Source: Neocallimastix lanati (nom. inval.)
Lineage: Eukaryota; Neocallimastigomycota; Neocallimastigomycetes; Neocallimastigales; Neocallimastigaceae
DNA length: 45,000 bases
NCBI GenBank assembly: GCA_016946835.1
Contig: JACVTC010000092.1
Span: 435,001-480,000, forward strand
Direction of reading: 5' to 3'
The notes beneath the pieces are model-generated. The model was given only the letters and a program-made list of their open reading frames with translations, was not told the DNA's origin and did not search any database. This document shows, one piece after another, positions 28,721 to 40,824 of this stretch. The stretch's first letter is position 1. Each line of letters starts with the position of its first letter. The position numbers and the translations under genes were made by a program.

Positions 28721-29000
28721 AATAAAAAAAAAATTTTTTTTTTTTTTTTAAAAAAATAAAAAATAATTAATGAGCATATTACTTAGCTTAGAATAATATA
28801 TCTGTGTAGTACCTCAAAGTGATCTATTGGCCAGATATTTAATTTGATCAAATTAGTAATAATCATATTAAAAAGAAATCTATAAATAACTAATTAATAA
28901 ATTAAATCAAAAATTTGAAATTTTAATAAACATAAATTAAAATTCTTTTATTTTAAAAAAAAAAAAAAGTCGAAAATAATGATATTAAATTATATAAGAA
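27793..29000. other. Intergenic, mostly homopolymer
   Basis: Upstream of the receptor gene. It holds poly(A) tracts (28017-28054, 28267-28298, 28684-28718), a short GATA run (about 27887-27900), and no coding signal. Confidence 0.6.
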
Positions 29001-29269
29001 TAAATAAAGTTATTTAATTCAACCTTCATGATAAGGAATCCAAAAAATGTGGAAAAATAAAATAAGAATTTTTAGTTCATCCAACAGGTTTTTGTCGAAT
29101 TTAAAACTTTCAAACAATTATTAGTATGTATGACCTCGACAGGAGTTTTCATTAATAATTACAAAGATATAAAAAGGACAATTTATAATAACGAATCCAC
29201 GCAAAATCTTTCGGACAATAGAAAGAGTTAGAAACTGTAAATTACCATATATATTTAACAAAGATTCTG

Positions 29270-29300
<31 letters not shown>

Positions 29301-29420
29301 CAAAGAAAAAGATAAATACTACCATATTTGCCACAGAACATGGTCTAGAAAAAATATTCACAGGAGTATCAAGAAATATTAACTTTTTTTTCAAAATTGT
29401 TTCCAATAATACATCCAATA

Positions 29421-29519
29421 CTTATCAAAAAGAAAAGAACCAACAAGTGTTGTTGGATAATTGATAGCGGCACTCCATTAAATTTTACGAAAGAAGTCAA
29501 AGATCGTATATGCCACTAA
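29421..29519 (+). pseudogene. Ty1/copia polyprotein relic: aspartic protease motif
   Basis: The plus-strand frame reads KKRTNKCCWIIDSGTPLNFT and ends at TAA 29517. WIIDSG is the hallmark start of the copia protease (usually WIIDSGAS), so this is the D-S-G active-site region. It lies in the same orientation as the integrase relic 2.5 kb downstream and may be the other part of the same element. The upstream stretch to about 29000 is less AT-rich and may be decayed gag, but no motif is readable. Confidence 0.6.
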
Positions 29520-29559
29520 AAAGATTACCAATAAAATTATCACTTAACCCAACATAAAA

Positions 29560-29606
<47 letters not shown>

Positions 29607-29619
29607 GAAATTGAACCAG

Positions 29620-30110
29620 GTTTCTATTCTAATTGTTAGTCCGTGAGTAAGCATTCATAGGGCTCATGGTTTGATCTTGCCCTATGACCACATTCCAAGA
29701 TTTCCTCACAAGAGGTTTTTCCAGAATATGGTGGTTAGGGTTACGGATAAGTATTTCCCTTTTGAATCTAATGAGTTTCGCAATCGTGCATTTCACACTG
29801 TGATGTATTTTTGTATTTGGCTTGTTTTTTTTTTTTAAATAATTAAATGAATAATAATTATATAAATAATAAATATTCTTTTTTTTATATATATATATAT
29901 AATTTATTAATATTCAATTATAAAAACAATTTGTTATAAAAAAAAATTTTTTTTTTATAATTCTTTTTTAATAAAATATATTATTATTTCTTTTGAAATA
30001 ATAATTATTTAAATAATTATTTATGATTGTATAGAATATCTTAAAAATATATATTGCTTTATTTTAAATATTTTATAAGCCACATTGCGAAATGCACGAT
30101 CCCCAGTATT
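29620..30110. mobile_element. Less AT-rich block with an inverted terminal-type pair (MITE-like)
   Basis: Bases 29788-29810 (CAATCGTGCATTTCACACTG) and 30075-30096 on the other strand (ATCGTGCATTTCGCAATGTGG) form a ~20-bp imperfect inverted pair about 290 bp apart, enclosing AT-rich sequence. Just upstream, CATAGGGC (29656-29663) and GCCCTATG (29679-29686) form a perfect 8-bp hairpin with a 15-base loop. No ORF is present. It would fit a decayed non-autonomous DNA element; boundaries are uncertain. Confidence 0.35.
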
Positions 30111-30844
30111 TCCCATTTATATATATTATTATTCTAAATTTCCTATTTAATATAGACAAGATAATGTCCTAACTGTGGGTCCGAGAGGGTTGCTCAAGTG
30201 CTGTCATATAATATTTTTATGATAGAATTACTAGCATTTTAGGTTCATTTCATTTATCTATGTAGATATATATTATACTTGGTGATGTTGAATATATTCT
30301 ACTAAATCGCAAATCTTTCTAACGAATGTGTTGCAATTAGAACATAGCTTTTAAAAAAAAATTTTATTTCGTAATTTGATGCACCACATTTTTAATTTTA
30401 TTTAAAATAATTGTAAATAAATAACTAAACAAATCTAAAAATAAATCTAAAAATAAATATGAATGAGGTAATTTTTTTTTTTTTTTTAAACAAAAAAATT
30501 TTCTCATAAACATTTTATTTTATTGTTATTGTTATTGTAATAAAAAATATTAAAAAATATCTTTAAAATTAAATATTTTATTATTATTTTAACAAAAAAT
30601 ACTATTAAAAATTATTTCATTATTATTACAGCAAAAATTATTAAAATGTATCTTTAAAACTAAATATCATTAAATATTATTTTATTATTATTTACTATTA
30701 TTTTAATAAAAAATATTAAAATATTTTGTTATTTATTTAATGCAACTTAAGCCACTTTTACATAAATGATTTATTTAAGTATGACGATGCAACACTCCCC
30801 TTTCTGATGTTTATGCATTCTCAAAAGGAGCTAGTACGTGGGAG

Positions 30845-30993
30845 AGTTACATTTCCCCAAATTACATTTCTCCAAGTTTCATTTATTCATTTATATCAAT
30901 AAATGAATAAATAAATAAAAATTCAAAATAATTTTTTTAAACTATATTATTTATTAATTTGTCGAAATGTAATTTGCAGAAATGCATCACCTT
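30845..30993. mobile_element. ~147-bp inverted-repeat (MITE-like) element
   Basis: The left end has TTTCCCCAAATTACATTTCT; the reverse complement of the right end has TTTCTGCAAATTACATTTCG, so about 35 bp at each end pair with few mismatches. Inside, TTTATTCATTTAT (30882-30894) and ATAAATGAATAAA (30899-30911) pair perfectly with a 4-base loop. There is no coding capacity. Related wording (AAATGCA followed by CACC or CGAT) recurs at 30075-30100, suggesting a small family. Confidence 0.5.
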
Positions 30994-31022
30994 GTATGTA
31001 TTATTATGGGTTAGGTTATAAT

Positions 31023-31395
31023 GACCTTGTTTCAAAAAAAAAAAAAAAAAAAAAAAAAACATAGACTTGCACATATGGGTACCCATCTCCCATATGGCCA
31101 TACAGTTATTAATTAACTGTAAGGTGATGAGTTATTGGCATACTGTATCAGCTTCGCCGCTCTCAATCGTCGTTACACACTGCCCGGAGATGCATTCCTA
31201 ACGTTCCTACATATATCTCTAATGACCACGAGCATCAGAACGGAACCATTAACTCCTCCCTAGTGGGTGTAATCATTGGCGATTGGAAATTTTACAATCA
31301 TCAAGGTCTATGCTTCAATTCAAAGCGTAGTATCAGGGTTGGGTGAAATAATCATCTGAGGGAAAGCCTTATGGACATCACGACCTTGTTTCAAA
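31023..31395. mobile_element. GC-richer island between 14-bp perfect direct repeats
   Basis: GACCTTGTTTCAAA occurs at 31023-31036 and again at 31382-31395. Between them are a poly(A) run and about 320 bases of roughly balanced composition, in sharp contrast to the surrounding DNA. One plus-strand frame is open for 71 codons (31131-31343, no ATG, stop 31344-31346). It contains SSLVGVIIGDWKFYNHQGLC; the IIGDW segment faintly resembles the I-x-x-G-D-x-N core of APE-type endonucleases of LINEs, but this is weak. The direct repeats look like a target-site duplication, although the A-run sits at the left side. Confidence 0.4.
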
Positions 31396-31979
31396 GACAC
31401 CTAGAAAAAGCATACTAAAAAAATTCTCATCAATAATATGAATGTCAGAGCACCAATGCTGAACACTCAGTAAAGCTGTCCATTAGAGACATTTCTGTCT
31501 ATATAAAAATGTATGACTACCTCAATATTCCTACTGTTCCAGAAGGAAGGGGGCTAAAATCAAGGGCGATACACACCAGAAATAATAATAAAAAAAAAAA
31601 AAAAAAACTGAAATATTCAAAAAGTAGGAATTTATAATGGTGCTATTAAAATATTTCGATTTTGCCATATCGAAAGTTTGCTAGGTACCTAATATCAAAA
31701 TCAATTTGATCTCAATTCATTTTCTCATCAAAAAAAACTTTCACAATTATTTTATTGATTACAATGAATATTGATATAAAGATAGTCTTCAGTTATTTAA
31801 AGATAATAGACCAATTGCAATATTTTATGCTGATAAAGCAAATCTCTTTATAATTATTTACTACTACTATTAAAATGGATAAATCTTTAAATTTAGACAT
31901 TACCAATTTCCATTATTGGATTTTGGCCCTTTTCAGCAATAATAAGAATATTCAAATTTTTTTCTTTAAATCATATTTG

Positions 31980-32513
31980 TATCCATAACAAAAGCGGCTG
32001 TTATTAATGTTACATTAGCAAAATGAGAAAAAGCTCATTTTATGCTTTAGAAAACAATACCACTCAAACCACTATAACTTGTATATACTGATGTGGTTGA
32101 TAAATTAAAAACATCATATAATAATTTAAATATTATATAAGGTTTATGGATGACTAAAGTTGAAAATGCTGGATTTATCTCTTAAAAAATAATTATGATG
32201 TCCATAATGTCTTTATAAACCTTCATAAATTAATGAACAATACTACTAAATTTACAATTAAAACTTTAAAAACTGAATAATAGAACCAAATATACAAAGG
32301 AAAATTTCAACAAGTGCCTTTCCTAAAATAGTATTAAATTAATTCACTCAATTCCAGATAACCCTCAACAAAATGGTCATTCAGAACAAATTAATAAAAC
32401 CCTTACTTATTTCTGTCAATTTACCGTTTAATTTTTTTGGGATTTTGCTATCTCATGTGCATGCCGTCTATATAATCTTAACCCTCATTAAAGTTCGATC
32501 TTCTAATTGTATT

Positions 32514-32552
<39 letters not shown>

Positions 32553-32880
32553 AATATTCCTTGGAACTATCAATACTACCTTTCTTTCAGAAGAATATAT
32601 TAATTTATTTGTCCTTCGAATTATTCAATTAAGAGAGAAAAAGACAATAATTTTCAATTAAAAAATTCAAATAATTCTAATATTAATAATTAAGAAATTA
32701 TTAATACCAATAATAAAATTATATTAAATTAACCAATAACAACAATAACAACAAAAAAGTATCATCTACTACTGAAGCATAATATGATGTATTAGCAGAA
32801 AGTACAAAACATGGAATAGAATTAAAAAATTTGTTAAATGAAATTTCAATAAAGAAATTAATAATTAATATGGCAAAAAT
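31980..32880 (+). pseudogene. Ty1/copia relic: integrase and RNase H fragments, RT deleted
   Basis: The plus strand carries, with many stops and frameshifts, LVYTDVVDKLKTSYNN (near 32080), then KCWIYLLKNNYDVHNVF and KFTIKTLKTE (about 32167-32278), then SIPDNPQQNGHSEQINKTL (about 32348-32404), the copia integrase signature (usual form PQQNGVAER.NRT). At about 32755-32865 the frame reads VSSTTEA, stop, YDVLAESTKHGIELKNLLNE, matching the copia RNase H end, usually SSTEAEYIAL. Only about 250 bases separate integrase and RNase H, where an intact element has the whole reverse transcriptase, so RT has been lost. This is a dead element. No LTR pair was identified. Confidence 0.8.
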
Positions 32881-32889
32881 ATATTAAAA

Positions 32890-35800
32890 TTATATATTAT
32901 ACATTGAAATATTAATATTCTACATTAAGCCTCATTATAAATATGTTAATTATTAATAAAATAGTTTATAAATGTTATTATAAATATTATTTATTATATT
33001 TTGTTAATCTATAAGATCATTACATTCTTAATATTAATATTTATATGTACATCTAAAAAAAAAAAAAAAAAAAAAAACTATATAATTTATTAATTAATTA
33101 TCAAAATATCTACAAATATGTAACTATTCAGTGTTTTTTTAAAAAAATAATTAGTATAATATTTAACCTCATAAAGTTCTATAAAAAATATTAATTATTT
33201 AATTATAAAATAAAAATATAATAATATTAATAATAACTATCTATATGTACTAAAAATGTTTAATTTTCAATAAAAATAAATAATAATATAAAAATAGCTT
33301 TGATAAAATTTTTTAAAAATATATTCATAAAAAATATAAGAGAGTACATTCATGATATATAGAATGAATATTACTTGAATGTATTTGTAAACGTGCATAC
33401 AAGTTACACAAAATATTTAAAAGGATTGTTAACATAAATTTATACAACACAAAATAAATGTATTAACTAATAGAACATAAAACATAAAAATAAATACAAC
33501 AATATAATAAATAAATATAATATGAATATGAATAAATATAAAAGTATAATTATTTTACTTATTTATTATTTTAGGTAAAGTAAAAATTATCTATTTAGTA
33601 TAACATTCTATTTAAATTAACTGATATATCTTAGTATTATTCTTATTTTTTTTTCCTTTTTTTTTATTTAAAAAAAAAAAAATTATTTACAAAAGGGAAA
33701 AATTATGAATTAATTTTTTAATTATTATTATTATTATTATTATTATTATTTTATTATCATTTAATTATAAATTATAAACTATTAATTATTTAATAAAAAA
33801 CAATTTTTTTTTTCTTTTCTGTTTATTTTGCTGTCTTTTGAGAAGATAAAAGAAAAGATTATCAATAAGGAGGTAATAAAAAAAAAATATTTAATTTTAT
33901 TTATGCATATTCTACATATATATATCATTTCTAAAAGAAATAACCTGATTTCTTTATATAATATTTCTATAAATTATTTATAATTTCTTTAAAAAATAAA
34001 TTTTTTAATTAAAACCATGAAAAATATCATTGAAAGAATTTTTTAGAAATTTTATTTCTTTTATATTTTTATTTATTTTATCATTAATTTATACAGAATT
34101 TATATTATTTTTTTTTTTTTTATTTAAATAAAAAAAAAAAATAACATTAAATTAAAAATTTTTATATATTATCAATTTTTAATTTAAAAAAAGACATTTA
34201 ATATATTGACAATTGTATTATTAACAATTTATTATAAATCTTTTTTATTTATTTATTTATTTATATTTATATTTATATATTTATCTAAATATTTATATTT
34301 ATTTAATTATTATTATTAATTCTCCATAAAAAATTTATTTTTAATAAATTTATAAATGTTTAAAAATAGTATCAATAAAATATTAAATATATTCTTATAA
34401 TTATTAGCAATTGTTAATTTTTATTAGTATTCTATTAACTTTCAACAATTGAAGAAGAAGGCAATACCAGAGTTAACGATTTATTTGTATATTATACCAT
34501 AATATAGAGTATATTTTAATCTCACGTTTCTCTTTTAAATTAAGAATTTAAAATTTAATCCTAAAATGAAATATATTAATAAAATATAATACAAATATAA
34601 AATATTTCATTTGTATTATATCAAAATAATTTTTTTTATATATTTAGATATTTATAATTATATACATCAATATTTATCTATCTATTTTTTTTTATCTATA
34701 AGTATATTTTAAATGCATATTTTAATATTTTATTGGTAACTTAATATCTTTTTAAATCTTGTCCAATAAATTAAAAGTTGAATTTTAATTTTATTATAAC
34801 GTTGTTTTGTTCCTATATTTTTTCTTCTGTCTTATTCTTCTCTTATTCAAGCAATAATAAAAATGATAAAAAAATAAGGTGATTTTTAATTAAATAATTA
34901 ATATACTTTATATGTATATAAAAAAAAAAAAAAAAAAAAGAAAAACTTTATTTTCAAATAAATAGAATAATATATTAAAAATTTTTTTTTTTTAAAAAAA
35001 AATTTACTTTTTTTAAACTTAAAACTTTATATAATAATAAATAGTTTATTAATAGCATTAATGATGAGATTTTTATAAGAATATTAAGCACAATATATGA
35101 AATATTCAATTTTTTGCTATCATTTTTACTAATATTATATTTATTTTTTTTTTTTTTTTTTTTTTTTTTTAGAGTTTGTCTTATAATGGTTTATCATTTT
35201 GATTTTTATCTATATAAGCATTAGTTCAAATATATATCAACATATAATTTTAATATAATTAATATTAATAATTATTTTGTCACAAAATAAAAAATATTAA
35301 AAAAAAAAGTAGAATTTAATTATTGATATTATTAATAGTTTATTTTAATCTACATATAAAAAAAAAAGATATAATAATTATTAATATATTATAATATACT
35401 ATATTATATATAATTGTAATATAGATATATTATTCTTTATATTTTTATTTATTATTTATTTATTTATTTATTATTTATTTATTCATTTATTTATTATTAT
35501 TATATATATTAATATATAATGTTTAATATTAAATTTTATAGTAATAAATTTTAAAGTTATTAAAAATAATATAAAAAGCCTTTAATTTCTTTTTTTTTTT
35601 TTTTTTTTTTTTTTAAAATTTTTTTTTATTTTATTTTTCAATTTTTTATTATTATAAATAATTTTATTAATATTGATAAAAATTATTGATATTTATATTT
35701 TTATTAATTGTAATATAGTAAAAATGTTTTTAAAAAAAATTAATAAGGAATATTATTAAGTTTATTTGCTATAAAAAATAATATATTGGTTATATTTAAA

Positions 35801-35936
35801 AAAAAAAATAAAAATATAATTATTAATAAAAATAATAATTACTTAAGAATAAAGAAAATACAAATTAATAAAAAACAATAGAAAAAAAAAGGGGGTCTGC
35901 TAATAGTAAAAATATAATATATATAATTATATCAAA
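32890..35936. other. Intergenic region upstream of the ABC transporter
   Basis: About 3 kb of AT-rich sequence with homopolymers and (TTTA)n; no gene is supported. A perfect 13-bp inverted repeat at 34584-34596/34609-34621 (ATATAATACAAAT and its complement, 12-base loop) is the only distinct structure seen. The bases before the ATG at 35937 are A-rich, as usual for leaders here. Confidence 0.6.
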
Positions 35937-38900
35937 ATGTCAGCAACAGAAAATACGGTTGACATTACAAATGCCAACAATACAAATGAAGAATCAATTA
36001 AACCGAAAATAGAAGATAATAAACCAAAGAGAGTAACATATTTAGGGCTTTTTAAATATTCAAGTACCATTGAAAAATTAATGGTAATATGTGGTTTGTT
36101 AGGTGCAATAGCGCAAGGTGTGACAATGCCAATTATGTAAGGGATTTTATTTAAACTAAAAATATAAAATAATTTTAATATTTAATATTTTATTAATATT
36201 TATAATTATATGTCATTATTATATGTATCAATGAAAATATTATAATAAAAACTTCAAAAAGGATTGATGTAATGAGTGATTTAATTAACTTATTTATTAG
36301 TCTTGTTGCCTCAGTGGAAATTAGGAATTTATTGGAAATTCAGAATAATGTAAATGAATATAATTATAGTTTAGAAATTTTTATATAAAAAATAAGAATA
36401 ATAATAAAAATAAAAATATTATTATTACATTTTTATTATATAAATTAATTGTAATGTAGTAATTTAACGTAATAATTAATTGAAATAAAAAATAATTTAT
36501 TTTAAATATTAAAAATTCCCAATAAAAATAGGATGGTCTAATAGAAGATTTTTTAAAAGTGGTTTCTAGAGGAAACGAAACTGAAATTGGTGAGTTTGTA
36601 GTTTCACATGAAGAATTAAATAAAGAAAGTTTGCTAAAAAAATTAAGCGATCTTTCTGATCAGACTAAAGCTAATGATCTTAACGTTGCTACCCTTTTTG
36701 TTACGGTAAGGGAAAAAAAATATTACTGCTATATTATTGCTATTTATAATAATATATATATTTAATAATAATATAGTTTGAAATGAGAATTGAAATTCAA
36801 GTAATATTAAAATATATAAATATTATAATTTAAAATTTTATTTAAAAAAAAAAAAAAGAGCGATGATTTCTGGAGTGAGTTCCATAAGTATATGTTATAT
36901 CTAGGTCTAGTTGCTATTCTTTCATTTGTTGGTTCATTTCTTATGGATGCATTCTTAACAGTCTCATCAATGCGTCAAGTTACTAAGATTAGATCATTAA
37001 CTTTCAGTTCTATTGTTAAACAAGAAATTCCTTGGCATGAAAAAACTAGTCCAGGTGAATTAGCTTCTCGTATTATTAGTGATACAATTTTAATTGAAGA
37101 TGGTATTGGTTTTAAACTTGGTATGGTACTTCAAAGTGTTGTTACTTTTATTGCATGCTTTATTTTAGCATATAAAGCAGGTTGGAAACTATCACTTTGT
37201 ATGTCAGTTATTATCCCTCTTATTTTAATTCTTGTAATGGTGATGGCGACATTATTACGAAATTATACAAAGAAAACGCAAGATGCTTATGCTGAATTGG
37301 GGGGTATTGCGCAGGAAGCATTTTCACAAATTAGAACCATTGTATCTTTCGGTACAGAACAAAAAGAAATTGATAGATATATTAGCAAATTAGGACCTAC
37401 TAAAAAATATGGAATTATTAAGGGACATGCTATAGGTGCTACTCTTGGTTTAGTTTTTGGTATTATTTATGCGTCTTATTCTATTGCTTTTATTTACGGT
37501 ACTCATCTTATTCAAGACGGTGAAATGATGTATGGTGATGTATTAAGTGTATTTATGGGTATTATGATGGGTGCTATGACTTTATCTGGTGTTGGTGTAA
37601 ATTTAAGTTCATTTAGTGAAGCTACGGGTGCAGCTACCATGCTTTTTGAAATAATTGAAAGAGAACCACTCATTAAATTAGAAGGGGGTATATCTCCTGA
37701 TAAACCATTGGAAGGTACTATTGAATTTCAAGATGTTCGTTTTAATTATCCTTCTCGTCCAGATGTGGAAGTCTTAAAGGGTATTTCGTTCAAATGTTTA
37801 CCTGGTCAAACTGTGGCGTTGGTTGGTGCCTCTGGTTCAGGTAAATCTACTTCTGTACAACTATTAGAGAGATACTACAATAAGAAGAGTGGTAGAATTT
37901 TAGTAGATGGAAGAGATATTGAAGAGTATAATGTGAAATGGCTTCGTTCTCAAATTGGTTTGGTATCACAGGAACCAACCTTATTTGATGCTTCTGTAGC
38001 TAAAAATATAGCTATTACTTGTCCAGATGCAACACAAGAAAAAATTGAAGAAGCAGCGAAGTTGGCTAATGCTCATGACTTTATTTTGAAACTTTCAAAC
38101 GGTTATGAAACGAGTACAGGTGAAAGAGGTTTGCAAATGAGTGGTGGTCAAAAACAACGTATTTGTATTGCTCGTGCCTTAATTAATAATCCAAAGATTT
38201 TATTATTAGATGAAGCAACTTCTGCTTTAGATAACAAGTCCGAAAAGGTTGTACAAGCTGCTTTAGATTCTGCTGCTTCAGGAAGAACAACATTGGTAAT
38301 TGCTCATCGTTTATCAACAATTAAGAATGCTGATTTAATTATTGTAATGGAAAAAGGTATTATTATTGAATCTGGTACGCATGATGAATTAATGAAACTT
38401 CAAAAGTATTATTATAACTTAGTTAAAAATCAAGAAATAAAGATTAAAGAGGAAGAACAAGATTCTGATGATGAAGATGCCCAAAAAGATCCTGATGCTA
38501 TTCAACAAACCCAATTTGTTGAAACCGCAACCCCAGCCCGTCGTGAAACCACAGTTTTAAGTCGTATTGCTTCTTCCTTCTTATCTCGTCGTCAAACGAC
38601 TGGAGCATTTAGTGAAAAAAGTAGTAATGGACAACCAATTAAAAGTTACGGTATAGAAGATATGCCATGGAAAAGATACTACACATATAATAAGCCATAC
38701 TGGTTATCCAATTTACTTGGATTCATAGGTGCTCTTTTTAATGGTGCAATGCAACCTGCTTTTGCCTTCATTTTCTCCTCTGCTCTTAATGTCTTCACTA
38801 AGCAAGGAGACGAATTAATTGATGGTGGTTTATTCTGGGGTTTAATGTTTATTATATTGGGTGTATTCAATTTCTTTGCTTTCTACTTTAACATTGGTGG

Positions 38901-40491
38901 ATTCTTTATTGCTGGTGAATGTTTATCCCATGATTTACGTAAATACATGTACGATAATATGATTCGTCAAGAAGTGGGATTCTTTGATACCAATGATATT
39001 GGAGATGGTTCTGAAAAGGCAGGTGGTCCAGGTGGTGCTACTACAAGTACAGGTACATTAACTGCTAAATTAGCCACAGAAGCCGGTTTAGTCAATGGTT
39101 TAAATACTAATATTGGACAAGTATTCCAACAAATTGTTACGGTCGTCGGTGGTTTTGGTATTGCTTTCTTCAATGGATGGAAGTTAACTTTAATTCTTTT
39201 AATTGCGGTTCCATTCCTGTTCATTGGTTCCTTTATCAGAGGAAAAGCCATTAAAAATAAGAATCAAGAAAACAGAACAATTTTCGAAGGTAGTTCTAAA
39301 GTGGCTACGGAAGCTATTATAAGTATTAAGACAGTCTATGCTTTAAATCTTTCAGAATACTTTATTAAATTATACGATGAGAAATTGATAGAACCTTTGA
39401 AACGTCTTGAACGTAGAGCTTATATTAGTGCTGTTGGTACTGGTTTTAGTAATGCCGTTTCCTTTATTGCTTTCATTATCGGTTATTGGGTTGGTGCGAA
39501 GTTTATTGAAAACGGTGAAATTAAATTTGATAATATGTTTAAGGTACTTATGGCTATTATTTTAACCTCTATGGCTGTCGGTCAAAGTAGTTCTATTATT
39601 AGTGAAACAAATAAGGCTGTGGAAGCTTTCATGCATGTCATTGAAATTATTGATCGTAAACCGAAAATTGATGCTCGCGAAACTGGTGGTACTAAGAAAG
39701 ATAGTGGCAGTTTCAAAGGTGATCTTGAATTCAGTGAAATTCGTTTCCGTTATCCATCACGTCCAAAAGTTACTGTTTTACGTATGGGTGATAAAAAAAT
39801 TAATGTTCCTGCAGGTAAAATGTGTGCTTTTGTTGGTGCTTCTGGTAGTGGTAAGAGTACTATTATTGGTTTGTTACCACGTTGGTATGATGCTAGTCAT
39901 GGTTCAGTGAAAGTAGATGGAGTTGAAAATAAGGATTATAATATTAAATGGCTTCGTGAACAAATTGGTATTGTTAACCAAGAGCCGTGTCTTTTCAATA
40001 TTTCAATCAAAGAAAATATTAAATATGGTAAACAGGATGCCACAGATGAAGAAATTTATGAAGCTTGTAGAAAAGCTAATATTCATGACTTTATTATGGG
40101 CCTACCTGATAAATATGATACTTTAGTAGGAGGTATGGGTACTTCTCAAATGAGTGGTGGTCAAAAACAACGTATTGCTATTGCTCGTGCTATGATTCGT
40201 AATCCAAAGATTTTATTATTGGATGAAGCTACTTCTGCTTTAGATGCTGAATCTGAATTAATTGTTCAAAAAGCATTAGAAGATGCTTCCGAAGGTCGTA
40301 CTACAATTACTATTGCTCATCGTTTATCTACTATTAAGGATGCAGATATTATTTGTGTATTTAGAGATGGTCGTATTATCGAAATGGGTAATCATGAAGA
40401 ACTTATGGAAAAGAAGGGTGAATATTATAATATGGTATTAGCTGGAGATGGTAGTGTAGCTAAAGGAAATGAAATTGCTAAAAAGGAATAA
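35937..40491 (+). CDS. ABC transporter, ABCB/P-glycoprotein (MDR) type, full transporter
   Basis: Four exons: 35937-36136, 36262-36349, 36532-36705, 36859-40491; 1364 aa (P-glycoproteins are about 1280). Architecture is TMD1-NBD1-TMD2-NBD2. TM1 is about residues 48-67, followed by a long ~100-residue extracellular loop encoded mostly by exons 2-3, then TM2 at exon 4. NBD1: Walker A GASGSGKST (477-485), signature MSGGQKQR (from 581), Walker B ILLLDEATSALD (D605). NBD2: Walker A GASGSGKST (1147-1155), signature MSGGQKQR (from 1252), Walker B LLLDEATSALD (D1276). Both sites keep their Walker Lys, Asp and Glu and the switch His (IAHRLST), so both should hydrolyse ATP. The LSGGQ leucine is Met in both. 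A Gly-rich insert (GDGSEKAGGPGGATTSTG) sits early in TMD2. Likely an exporter of peptides, drugs or lipids; the substrate cannot be told. The exon 4 coding sequence is far less AT-rich than its flanks. Confidence 0.96.
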
Positions 40492-40778
40492 GCTTTTAAG
40501 ATAGGATTAAACATGGATAATTAAAAAAAAAAAAAAAAAAAAAAAATTTTTTTTTTTATTCAATTTATATATATTTTTTATTTAAAGTAATATTAGTATT
40601 TATATTTTATTTTTAATTTTATTGCTAAATCTTTTTAATTATTGATAACAAGTTTTTTTCATAAATAACAATAAAAAATAATAATAATAAGGAAGGTTTA
40701 TTTTTATTAACATTTTTATAAATAATATTATCATTTTTTATATAAATTTTTTCTTTAAATTAGATTAGAATTATAAAA

Positions 40779-40824
<46 letters not shown>

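Noticed and set aside
29625-29690. tRNA or tRNA-derived SINE head
   Set aside because: TAGTCCGTGAGTAAGCA and GGTTTGATCTTG sit at A-box/B-box-like spacing, but the B box matches poorly and no T-arm or acceptor stem can be formed.
38679-40126. Antisense and out-of-frame ORFs of 63-102 codons within the ABC transporter
   Set aside because: They overlap the conserved nucleotide-binding and membrane domains of a clearly real gene and have no motifs of their own.
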